Origin: Emydura subglobosa | Lineage: Eukaryota > Chordata > Testudines > Chelidae | Reading direction: 5' to 3' | DNA: 64,000 bases | NCBI GenBank assembly: GCA_007922225.1 | Contig: ML680046.1 | Coordinates: 310,906 to 374,905 of the forward strand | Shown here: positions 43,056 to 53,140 of the stretch, piece by piece | Position numbering within the stretch: position 1 is the stretch's first letter | Layout: every line of letters begins with the position of its first letter | Position numbers and translations under genes: made by a program | The notes under the pieces: model-generated | The model's database searches: none | The model's input: the letters and a program-made list of their open reading frames with translations, nothing else | What the model was told of the DNA's origin: nothing

Positions 43056-43326
43056 AGGGCATATCTACACTGAGGGCGGCAAATTTGCTGCCGTCAGATC
43101 GATCTATCTGGATCGATTGAGCAGAAGTGAAGACCCGCTCAATCGATCCAGAAGTCAATCTACTAAAACCAGCTCCAAAAAAAAGCGTAGCACTTTGTCA
43201 ACAGGTATGCATTTCCCATCAGTGCAGTGCAGTGGAGACGGCGCTCTAAACAGAAGTTACGAAGTCGATGGGAGTTACGCAAGCTATGCTGAAGTCGAAT
43301 TTCACTGGCAGTATAGACCAGGTTTA
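43056..43326. mobile_element. GTCTACACT-class DNA transposon
   Basis: AGGGCATATCTACACTGAGG at the left and TGGCAGTATAGACCAGGTTT at the right are inverted. Sub-terminal CAGATCGATCTATC and the pair TGGATCGATTGAGCAG / CGCTCAATCGATCCAG form a 15-bp internal palindrome (43109-43150). The 126-residue open frame across it (43003-43383) is not a gene. Confidence 0.78.
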
Positions 43327-43429
43327 AGTATCCTTGTAATTGTAGCCAGGTTCTATTCAGTGGTTGCCTTTTCCCCACTCTAGTGCTGAGAACTCTACTA
43401 TCAGTTCCCACCTATTCCAAGAAATGATG

Positions 43430-43620
43430 GTACTTACATAGTGATTTCATCTGTAGATCTCAAAGATCTCCAGGGAGGGTAAAGCTCATCATTCCCAGTT
43501 TACAGATGGGGGAAACTGAAACAGAAGGGACTATCAAAGGTCACTCACAAACCAAATCATTAGCAGAGTCCAGAATAGGGCTCATAATTCCTTGATTCCT
43601 ATCTCTGTGCCGTAAAACTG
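43430..43620 (-). mobile_element. MIR/CORE-SINE
   Basis: TACTTACATAGTGATTTCAT, CTGTAGATCTCAAAGATCTC, GTTTACAGATGGGGGAAACT, GAAACAGAAGGGAC and GCAGAGTCCAGAATAGGGCT are the reverse of tail, core and head-proximal MIR parts. Confidence 0.85.
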
Positions 43621-44264
43621 AACACAGTTCTCTGCACTGGCCCAATCTCTGCTGTCTCTCAGTTACTATCCTTCCTTCCTTATATAGTTGGGTGAGAGTA
43701 ATAGAATCAAATGCCAGAGCTGGATTGACATTATAAAAGAGGTTAGATAATTTTATGCCCAATAGCATTTGTAGGTGTAATTGGTCAGAAAGAGGGAATT
43801 GCATTTAAGGTATCAGGGCATAAATTGATAACCAAAGTGGTCAGGAAAGAACAGGGACCCTGAACTCTGCTCCTTTCCCTGTCCTGTCAGTAAGCTTTTA
43901 CCATATTCTGTTCTACCTGCATCCAAAACATCTGCAGTCACAATAGGCCAGATCCTGCAATCCCACGGGTTGGTACCTCTTAGCTCCGCTCTACCTCTCA
44001 CCAGAGATCAGAGATTTGTTTTCCCATCTCAGGAGGAGTTCACAGTAATTCTCCCCAGCAACAGCCAATAAATCCAAATGATCTCAACTAAAGCAAAGCT
44101 TATGTAACAGAGGAAAGAGAAACTCCACAGAAATGCAAACAAAAGGGAACGAATGCAACTCAGTCTATGCAAAAATGTTGCTTGCCATACTGAAAGCCTT
44201 TTAGTCACAAGCACTGAGTGTTACCTACCACTTATGTGTAAAAGCCATCACTCATTCCCTGGTC
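43621..44264. other. Unassigned DNA
   Basis: No repeat or gene was recognised. Three minus-strand open frames of 61-87 residues lack motifs. Confidence 0.4.
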
Positions 44265-44545
44265 TCAGACAAAGATGGTAAGATCCAGAGTTCCCAGCCA
44301 AAACTGAGCTCCCATTGTGCTGGGCACTGTAAAAAAACATGTAGTGAGATACAGTCCATGCCCTGAATCACTGACTAGATGAAGGGTAGAAGACAAGAAC
44401 CATTATTATCGCATTTTGACAATGGGAAACTGAGGCACAGAGGAATAAGTGATTTACTCAAGGTTACACAGGAAGTCTTTGGCAGATGAGTGAATTAACC
44501 ACACATATTCTGAGTCCTAGTCCAGTATCTTAAACTCTTTGTCAC
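44265..44545 (-). mobile_element. MIR/CORE-SINE, near full length
   Basis: Reversed tail (CCCATTGTGCTGGGCACTGT, ACAGTCCATGCCCTGAATCA) is followed by the reversed core (GACAATGGGAAACTGAGGCA, CAGAGGAATAAGTGATTTAC, TCAAGGTTACACAGGAAG). Then come TATTCTGAGTCCTAGTCCAG and TCTTAAACTCTTTGTCACTA from the tRNA-like head. The long-tailed form is the same as at 49630 and 53580. Confidence 0.85.
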
Positions 44546-46029
44546 TAAGATATCTATCTGGTCAGTATATACAGGAAGATTTTGATAGGTTAATAAAAGG
44601 GCCAGGGACCACCTGAGAGTAACAAATATGGTAATCAATATTACACTAACAGAAGCCAAACTTGGTAGGTCTTTCTGCAGGCCTGTGCAGCCTTGGAATG
44701 ACTAAGTCAGGAGGGGAGGGGAGCCTCTTGCCCAACCTTTGCCTGACTCTGTGCCCCTTCCTGATGCTCTGGTGGATGTGCTGGGATCTGTGTTTCAGTA
44801 AAAGATCAATAAGTTCATTTCTGCATGTCCTCTGGGAGATGTTTGTCCGGGCCTCAAGATTGGCAGGTTCTGTAGGAACACATCTAGTTAATTATTCTGC
44901 CAACCTTAGCTCTAGCTTTTGAAACAACCCCCCCTTCTTTCTTGATGTGTCATTGTCTATTAACAAGGATAAATGGCGGGGGAAGGAAGGGGAGAGGCTT
45001 ATCCTCTTTTGGATATATTCTTGGACACAGCTTCGGGATCCTCCAATGACAGCTGGAAGATCAGGCCAATCGGAAAGCCATCACTGTTTCCACTCAAAAG
45101 CCGCCCCAGACTTCGGTAATTATTAAAGGTTGAGGGTTGTTTTACTAACCTGTTGTGGACGTGTGTAAGTGCTTGAGCCTAAGTAAAAGTATAGTAAGAG
45201 CACTTGTGTTATATTGTTTCTACCAGTCCATCTATCAGCTGGACGGCCGTGTCTCCATTTGGCTTATTTCCTGACACCACCTCACACAAAGTAAAGTTAC
45301 CATGAACTTTGGGTTGGCAGAACCCCGGCTAACAAGTATCCCATCAGCACTGGGGTGCAAGCTCTCTTCCGAGGCAGGCACAAATGCTCTTTTCTAGCCA
45401 GTAAGTGTTCTTTTTTCATCATTTCTGGTTGGTCCACCTTACATCCGTTTCCCAAAAGCCAATGTTTGGTAGGTAATATTGCCCCACAACCTCCTCATTA
45501 AGGATCATCAGTGCACTGCTCCTCTACATCTCCATATGTCTTAGATTCACTTATTTTCTGTGTCTCAGAACCAAATACACATTCATGATGATTTCTGCCT
45601 GGAAGGTGGGAGTCGTGTACTCCAAATTCTTCCAGGTAACATCATTCATCCAGACACGATCCACAAACTTGGAAGTACCCATCACACAGAATTTGGCAAG
45701 AATACTTGTCTTCATCTCTGTCAAATAGGATTATTTGCAACTGAGGGAGCCTCACCTCCCTAAAGTCAGCACCACGGACAGAATGTTGGACTTGATTTAC
45801 CAATGCTCTGATCTGGTGCAATTCCTGTAGTCATAATCATGATCCACGCTGAGGGCTAAGGACGTATAAGGAGCTCCCAGCGGCTTTTCATCAATTGCTT
45901 GTTCAGACTTAACCTCTGATGATTTAAAATGAGAAACAGCTGAAGATACCTGCTTATTAAAGCATCAGGTCTTGCAGGCCTTAATCACCCTTTACAGATA
46001 AATGAGAGTTTTGCTTGAGAAAGGAGTGA
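44546..46029. other. Unassigned DNA including weak coding-like shards
   Basis: On the minus strand, 45713-45549 reads as a 54-residue frame starting Met-Lys-Thr-Ser and containing Trp-Met-Asn-Asp-Val-Thr-Trp-Lys-Asn-Leu-Glu-Tyr. Downstream, 45498-45417 or so reads Val-Val-Gly-Gln-Tyr-Tyr-Leu-Pro-Asn-Ile-Gly-Phe-Trp-Glu-Thr. These look less random than other short frames, but I do not recognise a protein. 45000-45300 resembles the end of an LTR. Confidence 0.3.
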
Positions 46030-46160
46030 GGGTTGGATCCTGCAAACGCTTATCCATTTGAAGGGTCATTCCTCATACAAGCAGTTCCACTCAGTGGGGC
46101 TGCTCATGTGAATGATTTCTGCCAGGCGAACGGATTTCCAGGATAGGGCCTTCAGGTCCA
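46030..46160. repeat. Palindromic short repeat
   Basis: GGATCCTGCAAACGCTTATC, CAGTTCCACTCAGTGGGGCT, GCTCATGTGAATG and TTTCCAGGATAGGGCC form mirrored ends of the GATCCTGCAA class, also seen at 51.5, 54.4 and 56.3 kb. Confidence 0.55.
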
Positions 46161-46854
46161 GTCAATCGAATTTTAATCATTGATTTCAAACAGACCCCAG
46201 TTGAAGAGAATTTTGTTACTATAAAAAAAAATTAGAAAGAAGTATTCCCAAATTCATAGCGATTACTAGGAATTAACTCAGAGAACTATGGCTAGCTCCA
46301 GTGAAAGTATACCTTAGCAATAAAATGAATGCACGCCAAGCTGCAGTTCCCCATAGAAAGAGGCTGTTAGAGATAGCCTATGGAAACAAATGGTGTCTGG
46401 CTATCCATAAGTACACCTGGAAAGCATCCATCATCATTACTTACTTTACATCATGAAGCCAGATTAGCATTCTGCTCACACAAGCTAATGGCAAAAATAA
46501 TCAATGTCGCTAGATGAGGAGAATGGTAGGAAATATTTTCTTTAGCATGCCAGACTGGTTTGAAGAGAGATGCATTTATCCTGGAACATTGCAGAAAGCA
46601 AGAAAAAAAAAAGGAAATAAAAATACCTGGTGGGTAGCATGTTTTTAAGATGTTGTGGCGATTTATGTCATTATGGAAGGATGGCTTGCAGTGAGAATAA
46701 AAGGCAGGATTTTCTGTAGCCTTCTCTTTTGGCAACAAATAATTATTGTCAAAGAGCTGGATGAGAACATCTGACATTCTAGGTGAGCAGATGTCAGTGT
46801 TTACAAATGCATTGCAGGCTCAGGGTCCCTGCAATGGATTCTCATGAGATAGCT
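46161..46854. other. Repeat-poor AT-rich DNA
   Basis: No transposon signature is seen. The 108-residue minus open frame at 46451-46777 has no recognised domain. Confidence 0.4.
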
Positions 46855-47111
46855 GGCCAGATCATCAGTGGATGTAACTCAGCATAGATGCACTGTAGTC
46901 AGTGGAGCTATACCAATTTACTCCAGCCAAGAAACTAGCCCATAATGTGCTCAGGGATTTGGAGCATCACAGTACATTGCCCAGCCAATCATGGCGCCAT
47001 GAGAGAGAGCAGAGGGAGTTCCTGGTGGCAGCATGGAGAGCCATCGTTCAAAGACTGCAGGTTGACCAGTACTTGGTTGAAGATGTGGATATGGAGTGTT
47101 GTGTTGATCTA

Positions 47112-47530
47112 GGGCTATGTCTGCACTGTACACCTCTGGTGGTGGTGCGTGGGGTATGTGTAGGTACATGCTACAGGCTACTTCCACACTGCAGTGTGTA
47201 GTGACACATCAATGAAAGGCTCTGGCAGTGGGGAGCTCTCGGATCCTTTCCCTGCTACCTCCCCATTACCAGAGCCTTTCCTCATTGCTGGAGCCTTTCC
47301 CTGCTGTGGGGAAAGCCTCCGGCAGTGGGGAGGCAGCAGGACTCTACATTGCTAAAAATAGCAGTGGAGATGGAGGAAGCATTGCTTGGGTGTCCAGAGA
47401 GTCACACAGGGAACAGACCTTACGGGCTCAGATATGGAGTGTCTTTACTCTACTTGCTAAAACAGTACCTCACAGTCTACCCTATTTATACGTGTGGTAG
47501 GGAGCATGCAGTGTGTGTGCTCTACACTTA
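47112..47530. mobile_element. GTCTACACT-class DNA transposon, with internal GC repeats
   Basis: The left end AGGGCTATGTCTGCACTGTA and inner CTTCCACACTGCAGTGTGTA are followed by CATTGCTAAAAATAGCAGTG (a mirrored word shared with 60.5 kb). Repeats of CCTTTCCCTGCTACCTCCCC/CCTTTCCCTGCTGTGGGG lie between 47245 and 47315. The right end is near GTGTGTGCTCTACACT. Confidence 0.5.
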
Positions 47531-48075
47531 AGTAAAAATGAGAGTCCTGTAGCACTTTAAAGACTAACAAATTTAATTTCTGCAGGCATAAGCTTTCGTG
47601 GGCTGTAACCCACTTCGTCAGATGTAAGGACTAGAAATCACATAGGAGGTATATATATACATAACCAAGGTTAAGGAACAACAATGGGGGAGGTAGATAT
47701 GAGCAAAGTCCAGTCAGTTAGAGTAGTTGAGGTTATTCACAACCATTGATTAGGAGGTCCAGGCTGAGGTTGATAGTGGGGTGGAAATTATTGAAATTCC
47801 AGTGGAATTCTTTGAGGGACTCTTTCCTGTGGGTCCAGATGATGAAAATGTCATCAATGTATCGTAGGTAAAGGAGAGATGCTTGGGGATGAGTTTCGAG
47901 GAAGCGATGTTCTAAGTCAGCCATAAAAATGTTGGCATACTGTGGGGTCATGTGAGTGCCCATAGTTGTGCCACTGACTTGAAGGTATAGATTGGCTCCA
48001 AATCTGAAGTAGTTGTGGGTCAGGACAAAGTCACAAAGTGGAGATGTACCCCAGATGGAGGGGAGGAGATCCTCT
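47530..48075 (-). mobile_element. Penelope-like retroelement, RT fragment and 3' end
   Basis: On the minus strand, a 76-residue frame (47963-47733) reads Gly-Thr-His-Met-Thr-Pro-Gln-Tyr-Ala-Asn-Ile-Phe-Met-Ala-Asp-Leu-Glu, then Tyr-Leu-Arg-Tyr-Ile-Asp-Asp-Ile-Phe-Ile-Ile-Trp, then Asn-Phe-His-Pro-Thr-Ile-Asn-Leu. Tyr-Ile-Asp-Asp is the catalytic aspartate pair of the reverse transcriptase, and the setting is that of Penelope-like elements. The frame ends at a stop before the rest of RT and the GIY-YIG domain. The copy then passes into the terminal repeat with the hammerhead-like core and AGTCTTTAAAGTGCTACAGG. It is dead and internally deleted. Confidence 0.88.
47575..47640 (-). ncRNA. Hammerhead-ribozyme-like motif in Penelope-like end
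   Basis: The minus strand reads CTGACGA (47622-47616), a GTGGG/CCCAC stem II with TTACAG-type loop, GAAA (47598-47595), and a GC-TTAT-GC stem III. The stem II pairing is intact and the CUGANGA box is retained with a different N than at 1344, so the variation is compatible with selection on structure. The nucleotide 3' of stem III is C, not U, as in the other copy. Confidence 0.5.
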
Positions 48076-48324
48076 TAAGTGGAGCTGGTGGGCAGGTGGG
48101 ACTTTCATGGCTCAGTTAATGTTTGGATGATTGTCCGAGCTGCACCCCGTATGGTGTCCCCACCATTGCTTTCTGAACCCTCTATATCACAGGTATTAGC
48201 TATTCCAGTAAAAAGCTGGATACTGATGCCACCAGGCCAGCACTATCCTGTTATAGTACTTCTCTCCCTTCTGCATTTGAAGACAATATTTCTTGGCTCA
48301 CGTGTAGAAGTCGGATTGGTGATC

Positions 48325-49412
48325 TAGGGTATGAAATGCAAAATATGCCTTAAGCAAAATATGCCTTGTGGGGAATCATTTGAAAACTAATAACTCATGG
48401 GTCAATAATATCATGATGAAATGTGCATAGCAACATAAGTAAAGTTAAAATCACCAGCTGAAATTAGGTCTGAAATGTATTTACCAAACAAACCGGGTAA
48501 ACCTGTTTCTCAAAGACAAAGGACAAGCTGACACCTCTAGCCAGGTGTCAAAGCTGATGGGCAATCACCTGCCAAGCTGCCATTCTTTGGCAAGGAAGTG
48601 GGGTAAGAACAAAACAGATCTGAGCCTTAGCAAACAGTATGAAACCTCTCTAATTCAAAATACCTTGTCTCCATCTTCACAGTGAGAATTAACTTTATCT
48701 AGCAGTAACCCTCAGGAAAGTGCATTTCAAAGGGTGAGTGAAGTATAAAAATGAGGGACAAGCACAGCCTGAGTTACCTCTCCCTATCCACCTTTCTCTC
48801 CTTCACCTAAGACAACAAAAGAAACAGTCTTTGGTCTTCAGGAGCAGATCCTGGCCTGAGAATTTGGTCAGCAATGTTCATTTAGTTTTAGACTTAGTAC
48901 TAGGAAGCATTTTATCTTTATTTCTCTTGTAACCATTTCTGACTTTAATGCCTTAGGTTTTAAGTGAGTAAAAGTCTCTTTGTAGTTAAATAAACTTGTT
49001 TTAATCTTTAATCAAAATGAATCCAGTGTTGTGTTTAAACTAACTTCAGTGGGTAGCTCCATTTAAAGAAGCTAACTGTTGTGTGTTGTTCTTCTTAGAG
49101 GGCAGTGGACCTAAACTATCTGAACTGCCCAAGAGAGGGCTGGACCGTGCAGAACACATGGTTTGGAATTCAGGACTGGGAGTGTGTTGGGGTCACCCTG
49201 CAAGTGGTAACCAAGACTGGGGGAAACCAGAGTGTGACTGGAGTATATGGGCAGGCTGCAGCTATACCCCGATGTACAGACTGTGACCTGCTTGCTATTT
49301 GTGAGGGGCCCAGGTTGGGAACTACAGCAGCAAAGCATGGTGAGGCACCCAAGGTTGCAGGGCAAATGGTGACAGCCCCTCACTAGTCTGGATTGCACCC
49401 CAGAATGTTATA
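48325..49412 (+). mobile_element. LTR-like element, copy B of the 16.8 kb family
   Basis: The blocks listed for 16785-18295 recur in the same order over about 1.1 kb. A polyadenylation-type AAATAAAC sits in TAGTTAAATAAACTTG near 48990. Overlapping open frames at 49083-49398 on both strands arise from the 3' GC-richer part and are not genes. Copy A is longer because of about 400 bp in its middle. Confidence 0.6.
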
Positions 49413-49414
49413 CA

Positions 49415-49505
49415 TCCCCAGATTCTGATTGCACTTACACCACTGTTAATCAGGAGTTACTCTACTGAAATCAGTGGAGAAATACTGGTGTAAAACCTGT
49501 GCAGT
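49415..49505. repeat. Palindromic short repeat
   Basis: CAGATTCTGATTGCACTTAC, ACCACTGTTAATCAGGAGTT, ACTCTACTGAAATCAGTGGA, then ACTGGTGTAAAACC mirror about the CTGAAATCAGTGG centre. It is the same class as 29205. Confidence 0.6.
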
Positions 49506-49629
49506 GAAATAAGAAACAGGCCCTCTTCAAACATATTGCCTGTCAACCTTACAGAGACTATAGAGGAAATATTTGAAAATTACCTGCTTTGGTTCAGATA
49601 TTATTTGCATTGCAGTAATGCCTAAAGGC

Positions 49630-49885
49630 TTCCCTTTAGATCAGGTCCCTCTTGTGCCAGGAGCTGTACAAACACATAGTCCCCGCTCTGAAAAGCTTCT
49701 AAACTAAATGGATAAGAGAGCCAAAGGAAGAATCATTATTCCCATTTTACAGATGGGAAACTGAAGTACAAAAGATGATGTGATTTGCCCAAGGTCACAC
49801 AGGAACCAGTGACACAGCAGCCAATTGCACCCAAGTCTTCTGAGTCCCAATCACTGTTTCAACCACTAAAGCACCTTCCTCTTTA
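49630..49885 (-). mobile_element. MIR/CORE-SINE, long-tailed, near full length
   Basis: Reversed tail (CTTGTGCCAGGAGCTGTACA, AACACATAGTCCCCGCTCTG, AAAAGCTTCTAA) precedes the reversed core (CCCATTTTACAGATGGGAAA, CTGAAGTACAAAAG, TTTGCCCAAGGTCACACAGG) and head-side (AAGTCTTCTGAGTCCCAATC, ACTGTTTCAACCACTAAAGC). Confidence 0.92.
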
Positions 49886-49889
49886 AACT

Positions 49890-51495
49890 ATGTTCCATTA
49901 ATGAGCTAAAGAGTTTCAGATAAGTCATAATGTAGCTCAAATGGGCTACCTCAAGCCATGTCATATGAGGTTTTATGTTGTTTGTTTTTTTTAATATTCC
50001 AAATATCCCTAATTTAAAAACTTCTTAGACATCTTCCTATTAAAAGAGGTAGAGGCAAAGACAGGAAACTGATTTTCTAGTCATATCCATGAAGATTAGA
50101 GGGGGGAAAACCCAATGGTAGTAAGGTTTATTATGACTCGTTCCTCTGAATCTCTTAAAAGTAATCTGAGAGAAACTCAATTTCAGGTATTATAAATGTG
50201 CCGTGATGAACAACAAGTCAATTTAAACATTATCAGTGCAACTGCAGGGGGGATCAGAGATCACGCATGGGCTGCTGAATGGTAGCAACGAAGCTTGTTA
50301 AAATTCTGCTGTGTTTTCTATGTGAGTCAACCCGAGATGGAGATGGTAGGTGTTTGAATATCTGACACCTTTTATATGATAGCTAATGTAATTATATTCT
50401 CACTTCTGCTCACCTATAAAAAGAGCTCAGATTTGCACTAAAAAGATTGTTACTCCTTTTGTGCTGATCATTGCTTAGTAAGGCATTTCACATGAGAAGT
50501 TTGTTATCTTTAATAGCACTTAAATTACTTAAAGCAATTACCTGCATCAATTTAAACTCTATAGAGGATATTAAAATACTCTCATGGCAACTGTAAAGAA
50601 ATATGAAAATAAGTAAAGATTAAATTGTATCCTCTCTTGCAAAGTCATCTGCTTGGAGCATATTCAGTCTTCGATTTCTCACTAGCTAGCAGGTTTATCT
50701 CCTGAACTGTAGTATATTTCTTCATGTATAATCAACCTAGTTCCAATATTAGAGCTTTGGGGAGTTTGAACCGTGCATCTGGATTTGAATTTTGCACCAT
50801 GGGCCCATCTCTTTCTGACATAAAACTTAGGACATTAGCTCCCTGTAAACATCCAACTAGATCTGGATTTTTAATTTGAGAAATCTCTCATTTCATCTCA
50901 CCAGATGTCCTGGGCTACTAGAGCTTTCCCCAGGTTAATGAGGTTTGTTATTCTGTGGAATAGTTCTAGAAGAGAAGTGATGGAAGTTCAGTTACAGGGA
51001 GAGTGGGAAGTAGATTAAACACTGGGAAACAATCCTGCATTTGTTAGGAGGTAGAGTGGATGATCTCAAAGTCTCTATCTCCATCTTCTTTTGTTCTGAC
51101 AAAATACCCCTCTTGCCGTTAGCCTTTCAGAACTACGTTGTCCGTGCAGAATTCTCACTGTTATGCCCCTCACAATCACTTGCCTATTCTGCACCTACAT
51201 TTAGCATTACATCAAGAACGGTCTGTCTAAGCATCAGTATAAGTAAATATCCACAGCTGTTCTAGAACATTGCTGGAGGTTGTCTTCAATTTACAATTGG
51301 ATGGCTCGGTGTTAATTCTGGATATGGTCACAGTTTAATCACAGTAGATAAGTCATGCCTAACAATAACTCCTGCCAGCTGCTTGAGTACCCATGCAACC
51401 AACGTTCAGATGTGCAGAGACTTTTAGGAGCTCAGATACTAGGGTGAGGATCATTGTATAAAAACATAGATATCCATTTTAATATCGGGGGGTCT
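49890..51495. other. Repeat-poor AT-rich block
   Basis: 1.6 kb with no recognisable transposon and no long open frame. Part of it (about 50380-50640) is homogeneous AT-rich sequence with CAATTA, TAATTA and AATTAC words that could bind homeodomain proteins, as is common in enhancers. This is only a candidate by exclusion. Confidence 0.4.
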
Positions 51496-51499
51496 TAGA

Positions 51500-51562
51500 A
51501 ATACTCAGTTAAGATGGGACTACTCATGTGCTTGAAATTCTGCATGTGCCTAAGTATCTTCT
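51500..51562. repeat. Palindrome-class short repeat, partial
   Basis: ACTCAGTTAAGATGGGACTA, CTCATGTGCTTGAAATTCTG, CATGTGCCTAAGTATCTTC belongs with 54350-54475 and 46030-46160. Confidence 0.5.
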
Positions 51563-51904
51563 GGCCTCAAACATGCTGATGATGACTGTTCTGAGCAGAG
51601 ACGACCTGTGCCTGCTGATAGTGGGGGGCCCATAATCCTGGAACAGCTTGAGTCACCCCCTCCCACCCTTCCCAGGCAGCCCTTTCCTCCTAGAAAGCAG
51701 TGGCCCCTCCCTGCAGCTCTCAGCTGTTCTTCCTGCCTCTGCCTCTCCCTGCCCAGCACAACTCACTGGCTTAGCTGTCCCACAAGGAGGGGGCCCAGCT
51801 AGCTTTGGACCAGGCCTCTCTTCCGTTGCTTTCAGAATCTTATTTGGGTCAGAGGCCAGGCATGGGTAATACTGCAATCTAGTGCATGCGCTTGCAATTC
51901 TATC
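51563..51904. other. Unassigned GC-rich DNA
   Basis: Overlapping open frames on both strands (51550-51877) come from C-rich composition. No domain and no repeat was recognised. Confidence 0.4.
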
Positions 51905-52085
51905 TAATCGAATACTTCAGGTAGCAGAGGCCTAAGCTTATTTTGTACAGAAGGTCCCGAGTTCAATCCCTGATGACAACCATGGGGTCTATCGGTGAGC
52001 TTCACTAGCATTTTTAGGAAATCGCCTAGTGTCACCATTCCAGAGACAGTATCAGTGATAGGAGCACTAGTCTAGACAGGGCTCA
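51905..52085 (+). mobile_element. tRNA-like SINE, unclassified
   Basis: GGTAGCAGAGGCCTAAGCTT followed by GTACAGAAGGTCCCGAGTTC and AATCCC gives a box-A-like region and a good box B (GAGTTCAATCCC at 51958-51970) at tRNA-like spacing. The remaining 100 bp have no match to the CORE-SINE. Family unknown to me. Confidence 0.45.
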
Positions 52086-52324
52086 GGCATTTTTACCACC
52101 ATGCTATCCATACCAGGAACTGTCACACTAGCAATCTCACTCTTTTCACCACTCATAGACTTGCCCCAGAGCAATATGTGCATGAAGCCATGATTTGTTA
52201 CTGTCATAGGGTATGGCACCCATTGCACTTAGTTCTGTCCAAACATAGCACTGCCGGCACTCCCGGCCTCAGGTTCCTTCCCTGAGGTGGGTCTCCTCAG
52301 CTTTCTACACACTTTCCACCTGTC

Positions 52325-52642
52325 TCTAAGTGTCTACATTAAAATGTAGCTCCACTGATGTAACTCGCATACTACACTGACCCAACTCCACCTCCATGAG
52401 AGGAGTAGCGCTTAAGTTGATGTAGTTAGGTCGAATCACTTACATCGACTTTTACTGCTTTTCAGAAACCATCTACCATGTCCCACACAGGCGGTTAAAT
52501 CAGTGCAAGCACTCCTGGTGAGGGGACACACGCCTGACACAAGCTGCGTAATGTGGATGTGTAAAACCGATTCAATATTTGCCTTGGCTGTATATCGATG
52601 TGACTTAGGTGGAGTTTATTTTGTAGTGTAGACTTGCCCAGT
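52325..52642. mobile_element. GTCTACACT-type DNA transposon
   Basis: AAGTGTCTACATTAAAATG at the left and TTTTGTAGTGTAGACTTGCC at the right are inverted. The internal pair GATGTAGTTAGGTCGAATCA and ATATCGATGTGACTTAGGTG is typical of the family and is related to the 8449-9030 element. Confidence 0.78.
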
Positions 52643-52832
52643 GTTGTTTTTCTTGTCACAAGAGCCTTCTCCTTTACTGTTTCTGCCATCTGGAAAAGCT
52701 GTCCTCTACCTTACTGACTATCCATCTCATTTCAAAATTCAGCAGGAAATGCCTGCCCTCCGCCCCCTCTCTCTGTCTCAATTGGTCTCTCTATTTTTTG
52801 TTATGTATTGTTTAACTGTGTTATTTTAAAGT

Positions 52833-52940
52833 TAGAGAGGCAAAGTGGATGTGGTAATATCTTTTATTGGACCAACTCCTGTTGGTGAGAGAGACAAGCT
52901 TTTGAAACTCACAGAGCTTTTCAGGTCTGGGAAAGGTACT
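52833..52940 (-). mobile_element. Penelope-like end, left arm of foldback
   Basis: GGTAATATCTTTTATTGGAC, CAACTCCTGTTGGTGAGAGA, GACAAGCTTTTGAAACTCAC, AGAGCTTTTCAGGTCTGGG is the reverse complement of 53031-53138 at about 80% by eye. On the minus strand the hammerhead-like box is eroded (CTGAAAAGCTC...TTCAAAAGC). Confidence 0.65.
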
Positions 52941-53030
52941 CCCAGCATCACAGCTAAATGCAAGGTGGATTAGCCTAGTTAGTTAGTACATATCGTAAGG
53001 GACCATTCAAGGAAGAGTGTGTTTCCCAGG

Positions 53031-53140
53031 TACCTTTCCCAGACCTGAAGAAGAGATCTGTGTGGCTCAAAAGCATGTCTCTGTCACCAGCAGCAGTTGG
53101 TCTAATAAAATATATCTCCTCGCCACCTTGTCTCTCTATT
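53031..53140 (+). mobile_element. Penelope-like end, right arm of foldback
   Basis: CCCAGACCTGAAGAAGAGAT, CTGTGTGGCTCAAAAGC, GTCTCTGTCACCAGCAG, AGTTGGTCTAATAAAATA, CTCGCCACCTTGTCTCTCT. The CTGAAGA box is intact, but the GAAA box reads AAAA, preceded by CTC, as expected if a CTCGAAAGC ancestor lost its CpG. The arms are separated by about 90 bp. Confidence 0.65.

Noticed and set aside
47112..47530. Promoter or CpG island
   Set aside because: The GC-rich part is an internal repeat of a DNA transposon and CpG density is modest.
51905..52085. Functional tRNA gene
   Set aside because: A box-B-like sequence is present, but there is no cloverleaf acceptor stem and no terminator at the right distance; a SINE head is more likely.
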